A stretch of 37,898 bases of DNA from an uncultured Bacteroidales bacterium (lineage in GTDB: Bacteria > Bacteroidota > Bacteroidia > Bacteroidales > UBA932). The translations under genes were made by a program, and so were the position numbers. The DNA is taken from NCBI GenBank assembly GCA_934726455.1, contig CAKVDS010000021.1:1-37898 (forward strand), read 5' to 3'. Below are positions 1 to 7,741 of this stretch, piece by piece. The notes beneath the pieces were generated by a model that had not been told where the DNA came from, did not search any database, and was given only the letters and a program-made list of their open reading frames with translations. The stretch's first letter is position 1. Every line of letters starts with the position of its first letter.

Positions 1-12
1 TGCCGCTTTTCG

Positions 13-52
13 GAAGTCCCGAGGATGGTCATTCGACCCTCCCCGGGACTTC
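13..52 (+). terminator. Hairpin, probable transcription terminator
   Basis: A long inverted repeat: GAAGTCCCGAGG pairs with CCCCGGGACTTC (one mismatch), and an inner GGTC/GACC stem closes on an ATTC loop. The + strand side is followed by a moderately T-rich stretch (TTCGTTGTTATTC). It most likely ends a rightward gene lying before the window and may also serve the leftward CapA gene that stops at 60. Confidence 0.6.
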
Positions 53-59
53 TTCGTTG

Positions 60-1142
60 TTATTCTATCCCCGTCTCAGCCTTCACTCTCGACAGCGTGC
101 CCAGCATGTTGTCATAGTCTGCCGGGTCTGTCCATTCTTCTCTCCGGCCTGTCCATTCATCGCAGAATATGGTTTTATAGCCTGCTGTCAGGGTGCCCGG
201 CAGTGTGCACCATAGAAACCTGAGCTTGGGTTCGAGCATTTTCTTTTCTGCTGAAGCCGGGTTGTGCGTGAATATCAATTCTGCAGCGAGACCGAGCCTC
301 GTATTGCGTGCGCTCATATTTGATATGGCATTGCCTAGTGAGTAGATGACTGGGATGCCGTTTATGTGTGTGCTGTCTTGCACCACATGCGGATGCGCGC
401 CTACGATTACATCCACCCCTTCGGAGGCGAGCCAACAGGCCCATTCTTCTTGTTTTTTGTCCGGCGAGAGGTTGTACTCGGTTCCCCAGTGCGGGATGGC
501 TATTATAAAGTCTGCTCTTCTGTCTTTTGCCCTTTTGATTGCGGCTCGCACATTGTCTTTGTGCATCATGTTTACGGCCGGCCATCCTGTTTTGCTTCCG
601 GCAGGGTTGTTGGTGCCGTAGGTGAAATTGATGACGGCGAGTCTGATGCCGCGGCTTGTTATCATCAGAGGATAATTTTCATTGAGCGCTGTGCTGTCGG
701 GTGCTGCTCCGGTGTGTCTTGCTCCCATCTTGTCGTATATGGAGAGGGTGCGGGCGAGTCCTTTTCTTCCCTTGTCAAGTATGTGGTTGTTGGCGGTCAG
801 GAACACGTCCACTCCGCAGCCTTCCTTGATATATTCCGCGTATTCGTCCGGGGCGGAGAATGCCGGATAGCCGCTGTAGGGCGGACCGCCGAGTGCGAAT
901 TCCATGTTGGCTATCGCGATGTCCGCTTGCCGGAGCGCAGGGCTTATTCCTTCGAGGAAGGTTCTGCAGTCGTAGTCCAGTTGCCGGCTGTGCATCATGA
1001 CATCCCCGATTACGATCACCTTGACCGTATCAGTCCCGTGGCCTATCGGTTTCGGAAAGGGTATAGGGTATTCATTGATTTGCGCGGCTGCTGCTATGCA
1101 TACCGACGTCGCCGCCGCTGATATTGAGAGTCTCTTGAGCAT
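60..1142 (-). CDS. CapA/YwtB-like metallophosphatase family protein
   Basis: A 360-residue protein with an N-terminal signal-like segment (hydrophobic, ending near AAAAQ, residues 10-21), so it is probably exported. The body follows the CapA (PGA_cap) family, a calcineurin-like metallophosphatase fold. Visible motifs are GDVMMH (46-51), ANMEFALGG, TANNHILDKG, HWGTEY, GAHPHVVQ and SLGN, which carry the usual Asp, Asn and His metal ligands. Founding members take part in poly-gamma-glutamate capsule synthesis in Bacillus. In Bacteroidetes the family is widespread without capsule genes nearby, and none is seen here, so the substrate is unknown. The gene is divergent from the SPOR lipoprotein. A TATATTTG promoter element ends 7 bases before the ATG, leaving almost no 5' leader. 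The family call is firm; the function is not. Confidence 0.88.
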   Translation of the reverse strand: MLKRLSISAAATSVCIAAAAQINEYPIPFPKPIGHGTDTVKVIVIGDVMMHSRQLDYDCRTFLEGISPALRQADIAIANMEFALGGPPYSGYPAFSAPDEYAEYIKEGCGVDVFLTANNHILDKGRKGLARTLSIYDKMGARHTGAAPDSTALNENYPLMITSRGIRLAVINFTYGTNNPAGSKTGWPAVNMMHKDNVRAAIKRAKDRRADFIIAIPHWGTEYNLSPDKKQEEWACWLASEGVDVIVGAHPHVVQDSTHINGIPVIYSLGNAISNMSARNTRLGLAAELIFTHNPASAEKKMLEPKLRFLWCTLPGTLTAGYKTIFCDEWTGRREEWTDPADYDNMLGTLSRVKAETGIE

Positions 1143-1149
1143 ACGTAGG

Positions 1150-1157
1150 CAAATATA
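1150..1157 (-). promoter_or_regulatory. Bacteroidetes -7 element (TATATTTG) for the CapA-like gene
   Basis: The minus strand reads TATATTTG, a full match to TAnnTTTG. Only 7 bases separate it from the ATG at 1142, so transcription should start at or very near the start codon. I see no clear -33 element. Confidence 0.6.
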
Positions 1158-1179
1158 AGATAACTTCTGAAAGTTTTGC

Positions 1180-1187
1180 TAAATTTG
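1180..1187 (+). promoter_or_regulatory. Bacteroidetes -7 element (TAAATTTG) for the SPOR-leuS operon
   Basis: TAAATTTG matches TAnnTTTG exactly and ends 6 bases before the ATG at 1194. It is arranged back to back with the promoter of the CapA-like gene, about 22 bases apart. The expected transcript has little or no leader. Confidence 0.6.
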
Positions 1188-1193
1188 CACCTT

Positions 1194-1712
1194 ATGAATA
1201 AGTTGTCCAGAGTATTTCTCCTTTTGCTTGCCATGTCTTTACTGAGCGGCTGCGATCTTTTCCGGAAGATGGCGGGACGTCCGACGTCAGATCAGATAGA
1301 GGCCAAGAGAATCTATATAGAGCAGCAGGAAAAAGGACATCGCAATCGCCTTGATTCGCTCAAGTTTATGCAGAAACAGATATCAGATTCGCTTGAGATT
1401 CTGGATTCCATACGTGCTATCAAGAGTTCTGTGGTGCAGGCCAGACAACTTCCCGATGATGTCAGGAAATCTCTTGGCAGCCGCTATTATGTGGTCATCG
1501 GGACTTTCGGCAATGCCGATAATGCGACCAAGTGTCTGGAGGGCGCTGAGAAAGCAGGATATTCTGGAGTTAAGATAAAGTATCTCAACGGGTTTACCGC
1601 TGTTGGGGTTTGTCCTTCTGATGAACTTCAGACGGCCTATTCTTCTCTCCGCGCAATAAGGGAAGGCGGGCTTTGCAAGGATGCCTGGATATTGGAAAAT
1701 GCCGGAAGATGA
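1194..1712 (+). CDS. SPOR-domain lipoprotein
   Basis: A 172-residue protein. MNKLSRVF and a hydrophobic run end in the lipobox LLSGC, so Cys20 should be lipidated and the protein anchored in a membrane facing the periplasm. Residues about 30-80 are charged and probably helical (many Glu, Gln, Lys, Arg). Residues about 95-170 fit a SPOR domain: a YYVVIGTFGNADNATK start, a KYLNGFTAVGV strand and an ending that includes DAWIL. SPOR domains bind denuded glycan strands of peptidoglycan at division sites. A TTG start at 1176 would be in frame but lies inside the promoter element, so I take the ATG at 1194. The stop overlaps the next start (ATGA), so the two genes are translationally coupled. Confidence 0.87.
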   Translation: MNKLSRVFLLLLAMSLLSGCDLFRKMAGRPTSDQIEAKRIYIEQQEKGHRNRLDSLKFMQKQISDSLEILDSIRAIKSSVVQARQLPDDVRKSLGSRYYVVIGTFGNADNATKCLEGAEKAGYSGVKIKYLNGFTAVGVCPSDELQTAYSSLRAIREGGLCKDAWILENAGR

Positions 1713-3037
1713 ACAGATTGATGTGCATATTGTCATTACTTCTGGTGCCGCTCTGCGTATCGGCCCAGTTTGCCGGTGGCGTTGACCTGCGCGATCTGGA
1801 TGACAGCGAGGTCGTCTCCGCCATGAAGGAGCAGGTCGAGTATTTGTCTTCCGCCATGCTCGAGGGACGCAAAGCCGGCTCTGAAGGGGAGCGGGAAGCG
1901 GCTGCCTATGTGTCTGATGTGCTTTCTTCTTATGGCCTTGATGTACTCAGCGGAGAGGAGGGGGATGTTTTCGGCCTTCGGCAGGAGAATGGCGACACTC
2001 TGCGTTCGAGAAATGTCTTGGCGTATATTCCCGGGTATGATCCGAATCTCCGTGACCATTATATAGTGATAGGAGCGCGCCTTGACAATCTCGGCACTTC
2101 GGAAATCACGGTGGACGGGGTGAAGCGCCGGACCATATATTATGGGGCCAACGGCAATGCTTCGGGGTTGGCGATGCTTATGCAGCTTGCAAGGAAACTC
2201 AAGACCAACAGTGTCCTGCTTCGCCGCTCTGTGATCATCGCCGCTTTCGGCTCCTCCCTTGACATGAATGCCGGGTCATGGTATTTCCTGAACAGGTCGT
2301 TTGCCGGGGCTGACAAGATAGATGCGATGATCAACCTTGACATGCTCGGCACCGCTTCGTCCGGTTTTTATGCATATACCGCTTCCAATCAGGATATGAA
2401 TGCCATCGTTTCTCGGCTTTCCGGTACTTTGCAGCCTATACAGCCGACACTTGTCTCCCTGGAGCCTGTCGGCTCCGATCACCGGGCTTTCTATGAAAAG
2501 GAAATTCCTGCCATATTCTTTACTACCGGCATGTATCCGGAGTACAATTCGGACAAGGATACGGCTTCTGTGCTGGAGTACGATGACATGGAGCGGGAGT
2601 TGGAGTATATCTACAATTTTACTCTTGAACTGGTAAACGGTGCCAAGCCCGAGTTCAGGGTGAAGGATGAAAGAGGACGGAAATATGTGAAAGATGAAGA
2701 TGTCGTGCCTTACTACGAGTGTGACGTCAAACCGGTTTTTCTCGGCTCGGCTGATCCGTCGGTTTTCATGAGCAAGTGGGTTTATGTCTATCTGCGTTAT
2801 CCGCGTGAGGCTGTCGAAGCCGGTGTGCAGGGAAGGGTGCTTGTGGACTTTGTGATAGACAAGCGCGGCAAAGTCACGGATGTCAAGGTGATACGTGGCG
2901 TCAGTGATGCGCTTGATGCAGAGGCGGTAAGGGTGATAAGCGCTTCTCCTGACTGGAAACCGGCACGTGTGCGCGGCAAGAAGGTGAGGTGTGAGATGTC
3001 GGTTTATGTTGATTTCAAGCTCGAAAGAAGAAAATAA
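1709..3037 (+). CDS. M28-fold protein with degenerate active site, fused to a TonB C-terminal domain
   Basis: A 442-residue exported protein (signal peptide ending near CVSAQ, residue 20). Residues about 40-310 follow the M28 aminopeptidase fold, but the active site is altered. The GAHxDS motif reads GARLDN (Arg124 for the zinc His), the NDDGSG motif reads NGNASG (Gly149 for the bridging Asp), and the GAEELGLIGS motif reads GSSLDMNAGS (Ser183 and Leu184 for the catalytic and ligand Glu). The last zinc His is Asn280 in EYNSDKDT. Only Asp211 in INLDMLG remains. Residues about 355-440 form a TonB_C domain (AGVQGRVLVDFVIDKRGKV, then a WKPARVRGKKV stretch). I infer a pseudoenzyme acting as a binding or envelope-linked protein. 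The start is the ATG overlapping the previous stop; leuS begins 5 bases after the stop. Confidence 0.82.
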   Translation: MNRLMCILSLLLVPLCVSAQFAGGVDLRDLDDSEVVSAMKEQVEYLSSAMLEGRKAGSEGEREAAAYVSDVLSSYGLDVLSGEEGDVFGLRQENGDTLRSRNVLAYIPGYDPNLRDHYIVIGARLDNLGTSEITVDGVKRRTIYYGANGNASGLAMLMQLARKLKTNSVLLRRSVIIAAFGSSLDMNAGSWYFLNRSFAGADKIDAMINLDMLGTASSGFYAYTASNQDMNAIVSRLSGTLQPIQPTLVSLEPVGSDHRAFYEKEIPAIFFTTGMYPEYNSDKDTASVLEYDDMERELEYIYNFTLELVNGAKPEFRVKDERGRKYVKDEDVVPYYECDVKPVFLGSADPSVFMSKWVYVYLRYPREAVEAGVQGRVLVDFVIDKRGKVTDVKVIRGVSDALDAEAVRVISASPDWKPARVRGKKVRCEMSVYVDFKLERRK

Positions 3038-3042
3038 AAGAT

Positions 3043-5778
3043 ATGGATTACGATTTCAAGTCGATTGAGAGCAAGTGGCAGGCCAGATGGGCCGCCGAGA
3101 AGGAGTACAAGGTGACAGAGGACAAGTCCAAGCCTAAATGTTATGTTCTGGACATGTTTCCTTATCCGTCCGGGGCAGGACTTCATGTGGGGCATCCTTT
3201 GGGATATATCGCCAGTGACATATATTCCCGATACAAGCGTCTGAAGGGATTCAATGTCCTTCATCCTATGGGGTATGACGCTTTCGGGCTTCCGGCGGAG
3301 CAGTACGCCATACAGACCGGGCAGCATCCTGAGGTGACGACGGAGCGTAACATCGCCCGCTACCGTCAGCAGCTGGACAGGATCGGCTTCTCTTATGATT
3401 GGGACAGAGAAGTCAGGACCTGCGACCCTTCGTATTACAAGTGGACGCAGTGGGCATTTCTCAAAATGTTTGACAGCTGGTATGATCCGTCACAGGACAA
3501 GGCCCGCCCTGTTTCTGAGCTTGTCAGCAGGTTTGAGACCACCGGATATGAGGACGTGACCCCGCAGTTGTGGGCGGAGGCCTCTGACAAGGAGAAGTCG
3601 GACATCCTGATGAAGTACAGGATTGCATATCAGGGCGAGACATCTGTCAACTGGTGCGAGGGACTCGGTACGGTGCTGGCAAACGATGAGGTCAAGGACG
3701 GTTTGAGCGTACGTGGCGGTTTCCCTGTGGAACAGAGGAAGATGACCCAGTGGCAGCTTCGCGTGTCGGCGTATGCTGAGCGGCTTCTTGATGCTCTTGA
3801 TACTCTGGACTGGACCGATTCTCTCAAGGAGATGCAGCGCAACTGGATCGGAAAGTCTGAAGGTACGGAGATGGTGTTCGACACAGTATGTGCCGGCCGT
3901 CATCTTCCTGTGACGATATTCACGACAAGGGCGGATACCGTTTTCGGTGTCACATTCATGGTACTTGCTCCGGAGAGCGAACTTGTGGAGAAACTTACGG
4001 CTCCCGAGTGCCGCGAGGAAGTCGAGAAGTACATAGCCTATGTCAAGAAGAAGACGGAGCGTGAACGCCTCTCGGAGACGAAAAGTGTCACAGGAGTATT
4101 CTCCGGCTCGTATGGAATAAATCCTCTTACCGGTAAGGAGGTTCCGATCTGGATATCTGAATATGTGCTTGCCGGCTATGGCACAGGGGCCATCATGGCC
4201 GTGCCCGCCCACGACAGCAGGGACTATGCTTTCGCAAAGAAGTTCGGGCTCCCGATCATCCCGCTTATTGAGGGCTGTGATGTGTCGGAGTCAAGTTTCG
4301 ATGCGAAGGACGGGATAATGTGCAATTCCGGTTTCCTTGACGGCATGCCGGTGAAAAAGGCGATAGAGGCGGCGAAGGACTATGTCGAGGCTCACGGGCT
4401 TGGCCGCCGGAAAACCAATTTCCGTCTTCGTGATGCCATATTCTCACGTCAGCGCTATTGGGGCGAGCCGTTCCCTATTTATTACAAGGATGGTATCCCG
4501 ACACCTCTTCCGGAGTCGGAACTCCCTCTCAAGTTGCCTGAAATCAGTTCGTTCAAGCCGTCGCCGGACGGACAGCCGCCTCTTGCAAGAGCGAAAGACT
4601 GGACCTATATGGGTTATCCGCTTGAAAAGAGCACCATGCCGGGATTCGCCGGGTCAAGCGCCTATTATCTGCGTTATATGGATCCGCATGATGACAAGGC
4701 ACTTGTGAGCAGGGAAGCAGACGAGTATTGGAGAAATGTCGACCTTTATGTGGGAGGGACGGAGCATGCCACAGGACATCTCATCTATTCCCGTTTCTGG
4801 AACAAGTTCCTTTATGACCTCGGATATGTCTGTGAGGATGAGCCGTTCCGCAAGCTGGTCAATCAGGGTATGATTCAGGGTCGTTCAAGTTTCGTGTACA
4901 GGATAGTGGGTACAAACAAATTCGTGTCCTGCGGCTTGAAAGACAAGTATGAAACGACGGAAATCCATGTCGATATCAACATCGTGCACAATGACAGGCT
5001 TGATCTTGAGGCTTTCAGGAAGTGGCGTCCGGAGTTTGCCGATGCCGAGTTCGTGCTTGAGAACGGCGAATATATCTGTGGCTGGGCTGTGGAGAAGATG
5101 AGCAAGTCCATGTACAATGTGGTGAATCCGGATGTGATATGTGACACGTATGGCGCTGATACTCTGCGTCTTTACGAGATGTTCCTCGGCCCGGTCGAGC
5201 AGAGCAAGCCTTGGGACACAAAGGGAATCGATGGAGTGAACCGCTTCCTCAAGAAATTCTGGAGGCTTTTCTATGACAGGGACAGGTGGCTTGTGACAGA
5301 CGACAAGGCTACACCGGAGGAACTCAAGGTTCTTCATAAACTCATCGCCAAGGAGCAGGAGGACATAGAGAACTTTTCGTACAATACGACTGTCAGTGCT
5401 TTCATGATCGCGGTCAACGACTTGACAGCCATGAAGTGCAGCAAGAAGGAGATCCTTGAGAATATGGTGGTTCTTCTCTGTCCGTTTGCGCCTCATATAT
5501 GCGAGGAACTCTGGCATGCTCTGGGATATTCCGGCAGCGTCGCCGAGGCGTCTTTCCCGGAGTATGTCGCAGCTTATGCGGCGGAGGACAATGTCACATA
5601 CCCTGTGCAGTTCAACGGGAAAGTCCGTTTCACCGTGGATATGCCTAAGAGTGCCGCGCCGTCAGAGGTCGAGGCTAGGGTTCGGGCCATGGAGCAGACG
5701 GCCAAGTGGGCTTCCGGGATGAACATAGTCAAGGTCATCGTTGTCCCGGGCAGAATCATCAATATCGTGTTGAAATAG
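3043..5778 (+). CDS. leuS: Leucyl-tRNA synthetase
   Basis: A 911-residue class I aminoacyl-tRNA synthetase that charges tRNA-Leu in the cytoplasm. The HIGH motif is HVGH (residues 48-51), preceded by FPYPSGAGL. The KMSKS loop is at 685-689 (EKMSKSMYN). The connective editing domain lies between, with a TTRADTVFGVTF motif and a GTGAIMAVPAHDSRDY motif typical of LeuRS proofreading. An insertion between GMIQG and the KMSKS loop makes it longer than the E. coli enzyme (about 860), as is usual in Bacteroidetes. The anticodon-binding helical domain and a C-terminal domain follow. The gene starts 5 bases after the M28-like gene and its stop abuts the start of the first YitT gene. Confidence 0.98.
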   Translation: MDYDFKSIESKWQARWAAEKEYKVTEDKSKPKCYVLDMFPYPSGAGLHVGHPLGYIASDIYSRYKRLKGFNVLHPMGYDAFGLPAEQYAIQTGQHPEVTTERNIARYRQQLDRIGFSYDWDREVRTCDPSYYKWTQWAFLKMFDSWYDPSQDKARPVSELVSRFETTGYEDVTPQLWAEASDKEKSDILMKYRIAYQGETSVNWCEGLGTVLANDEVKDGLSVRGGFPVEQRKMTQWQLRVSAYAERLLDALDTLDWTDSLKEMQRNWIGKSEGTEMVFDTVCAGRHLPVTIFTTRADTVFGVTFMVLAPESELVEKLTAPECREEVEKYIAYVKKKTERERLSETKSVTGVFSGSYGINPLTGKEVPIWISEYVLAGYGTGAIMAVPAHDSRDYAFAKKFGLPIIPLIEGCDVSESSFDAKDGIMCNSGFLDGMPVKKAIEAAKDYVEAHGLGRRKTNFRLRDAIFSRQRYWGEPFPIYYKDGIPTPLPESELPLKLPEISSFKPSPDGQPPLARAKDWTYMGYPLEKSTMPGFAGSSAYYLRYMDPHDDKALVSREADEYWRNVDLYVGGTEHATGHLIYSRFWNKFLYDLGYVCEDEPFRKLVNQGMIQGRSSFVYRIVGTNKFVSCGLKDKYETTEIHVDINIVHNDRLDLEAFRKWRPEFADAEFVLENGEYICGWAVEKMSKSMYNVVNPDVICDTYGADTLRLYEMFLGPVEQSKPWDTKGIDGVNRFLKKFWRLFYDRDRWLVTDDKATPEELKVLHKLIAKEQEDIENFSYNTTVSAFMIAVNDLTAMKCSKKEILENMVVLLCPFAPHICEELWHALGYSGSVAEASFPEYVAAYAAEDNVTYPVQFNGKVRFTVDMPKSAAPSEVEARVRAMEQTAKWASGMNIVKVIVVPGRIINIVLK

Positions 5779-6708
5779 ATGCAACTCAAATTTGAAAAAA
5801 TCGACGTGAAGAAGATCATGCGGGATTACCTGATACTGACGGTAGCCTGCTTCTTCTTCGCCATGGCCTGGGAATGTTTCATGATTCCGAACGGCATGGC
5901 GGCCGGAGGCATGATGGGCTTGTGCACCATAATCCAGTATGCCACAGGCGGGCTCATTCCGGCCCAGTATTCGTATGTCGTCATCAATGCCGTGCTCATC
6001 ATCATCGCTGTCCTCATAATGGGGATCGGTTTCGGCTTCAAGACCATCTACTGTATCGTGGTTTCCACTTTGGCCATGGGCATCGTTTCCGGACTTGAAG
6101 TCCTGCATTGCGTTCCCGGCGGTTTCTTTTATATCCAGGAGCGCGTGCTTATCCCGATTGTCGCAGGTGCGTTCGAGGCTGTCGGTATCGGCCTTGTCCT
6201 GCGCTACGGCGGAAGCACCGGAGGGACGGACATTGTTGCCCTGATGGTCAACAAGTACTGGCCCGTGTCCTTGAGTACGGCCTTTCTCGTGGCGGACCTG
6301 ATAATATGTTCGCTGCTTCTCTTTCTTCCCGGCAAGAACTTCTCCGACATGTGCTATGGACTTGAGGAGGTGTTCGTGTTCTCTATGATGATTGACATGG
6401 TGGTCGGCGGAAAACGCTCCTCATACCAGTTGATGGTCTTTTCGGAGAAATACGGGGAAATCGCTGACCATATCATAAAGAATATGGACCGTGGAGTGAC
6501 TATCCTCAAGGCTCAGGGCTGGTTTACCAAGAAAGACAAGAACGTGCTCTACATCCTCATCAGCCAGAGAGAGCTGCCTTCTCTGACCAAGGTCATCAAA
6601 GAGACTGACCCTAAGGCGTTCATGTCAGTTTCTCCTACAAACAATGTGTATGGAGAGGGATTCGAGGAGATCAAGACGGGCGTCAAGTTCGGTAAAAAGA
6701 AAAAATAG
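5779..6708 (+). CDS. YitT family membrane protein (first of a tandem pair)
   Basis: A 309-residue integral membrane protein with five or six hydrophobic segments in the first 200 residues (for example FFFAMAWECFMIP, NAVLIIIAVLIMGIGF and TAFLVADLIICSLLLFLPG). It has the YitT signatures GGMMGLCTIIQYATG and RYGGSTGGTDIVALMVNKY. The soluble C-terminal part (about 220-305) fits DUF2179: YGEIADHIIKNMDRGVTIL, then GWFTKKDKNVLYIL. The family's function is unsettled; it belongs to the cell membrane. The ATG follows the leuS stop codon directly, so translation is likely coupled. The next gene is a paralogue in the same frame order, 2 bases later. Confidence 0.9.
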   Translation: MQLKFEKIDVKKIMRDYLILTVACFFFAMAWECFMIPNGMAAGGMMGLCTIIQYATGGLIPAQYSYVVINAVLIIIAVLIMGIGFGFKTIYCIVVSTLAMGIVSGLEVLHCVPGGFFYIQERVLIPIVAGAFEAVGIGLVLRYGGSTGGTDIVALMVNKYWPVSLSTAFLVADLIICSLLLFLPGKNFSDMCYGLEEVFVFSMMIDMVVGGKRSSYQLMVFSEKYGEIADHIIKNMDRGVTILKAQGWFTKKDKNVLYILISQRELPSLTKVIKETDPKAFMSVSPTNNVYGEGFEEIKTGVKFGKKKK

Positions 6709-6710
6709 AT

Positions 6711-7655
6711 ATGCCGTTGCTTAAAAGGACATTCTGGACAGGTGTCAAGGAGTATTCCCTGATTACCATAGGCTTGTTGGCTTATACTGTGGGGTGGTCG
6801 CTGTTCCTGGTTCCCAACAACCTCATCGGCGGTGGTGTGACCGGTATCTCGTCCATCATCCAGTATGCTACAGGTATCAAGATAGGTTACAGTTACTTCG
6901 TGATAAATGCTGTGCTTCTTATCACGTCATTTTTCATACTCGGCAAGGGATTCGGCGGCAAGACCATATATGCCATCGTCTTCGCTTCGGCCTGTCTCAA
7001 TTTTTTCCAGACGGCGATACCGCGCGACATTGTTGAGATACTTGCTCTCGGAAACGGGAAACTCATGTGTACGATCATGGGCGGCATGATGGCCGGACTC
7101 GGTATCGGGATGACCATGTCGCAGGGAGGCAGTACCGGGGGAACGGACATAATAGCGCTGATAGTCAATAAGTATCGCAATGTGTCCCCGGGAAGGATGA
7201 TCCTCATGATGGATGTCGTGATCATCACCTCTTCGCTCTTCATTCCGTCCTACATGCCGGATGGAACACCGATGCCGTGGGCGGACAAGATTACGACGGT
7301 GGTGTATGGTTTCATACTTGTCCTTACAAACGGGACGGTGGTTGACCTGTACCTGTCCGGTTCCAAACAGTCGGTCCAGCTTTTCGTGCTGTCGCCCAAG
7401 TATGCGGAGATTGCGGATGCAGTAGTCAAGGATCTTCATCGCGGGGTGACGGTGCTTGACGGGAAAGGCTGGTATACAAAACACAGTGTGCAGGTGCTCA
7501 TGATCATCACGCGCAAGACGGATCTCAATATCCTGCTCAAGTATATAAACAGGATAGATTCCAATGCTTTTATTTCTGTCAATTCCGTGACCGGGGTCTA
7601 CGGTCAGGGATTTGATACGATCAAGGGTAATAAGAAAGATAAAAAGATATCATAA
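6711..7655 (+). CDS. YitT family membrane protein (second of a tandem pair)
   Basis: A 314-residue paralogue of the preceding protein with the same order of parts: hydrophobic segments in the first two thirds, GGGVTGISSIIQYATG, SQGGSTGGTDIIALIVNKY, and a DUF2179 C-terminus (YAEIADAVVKDLHRGVTVL and GWYTKHSVQVLMI). Similarity runs along the whole length, so the pair arose by tandem duplication and may form a heteromer (inference). It is the last gene of the operon and a strong terminator follows. The role is unknown. Confidence 0.9.
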   Translation: MPLLKRTFWTGVKEYSLITIGLLAYTVGWSLFLVPNNLIGGGVTGISSIIQYATGIKIGYSYFVINAVLLITSFFILGKGFGGKTIYAIVFASACLNFFQTAIPRDIVEILALGNGKLMCTIMGGMMAGLGIGMTMSQGGSTGGTDIIALIVNKYRNVSPGRMILMMDVVIITSSLFIPSYMPDGTPMPWADKITTVVYGFILVLTNGTVVDLYLSGSKQSVQLFVLSPKYAEIADAVVKDLHRGVTVLDGKGWYTKHSVQVLMIITRKTDLNILLKYINRIDSNAFISVNSVTGVYGQGFDTIKGNKKDKKIS

Positions 7656-7674
7656 AACATATAAATATTGGTGT

Positions 7675-7710
7675 AACCCCGTTCTGAAGTTTGTCAGCAC
7701 GGGGTTTTTC
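7675..7710 (+). terminator. Rho-independent terminator of the leuS-yitT operon
   Basis: AACCCCGT and ACGGGGTT form an 8-bp stem around a 16-base loop, followed by TTTTC. It closes the operon that begins at 1194. Confidence 0.85.
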
Positions 7711-7721
7711 GTCTATATTAG
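7690..7721 (+). promoter_or_regulatory. Candidate promoter of the AraC regulator, starting inside the terminator
   Basis: TTTG at 7690-7693 and TATATTAG at 7714-7721 are 20 bases apart, matching the Bacteroidetes -33/-7 layout with one mismatch in the -7 box. The -33 box sits in the loop of the upstream terminator. Confidence 0.4.
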
Positions 7722-7741
7722 TTGCAGTCAATTTTAGTCCG

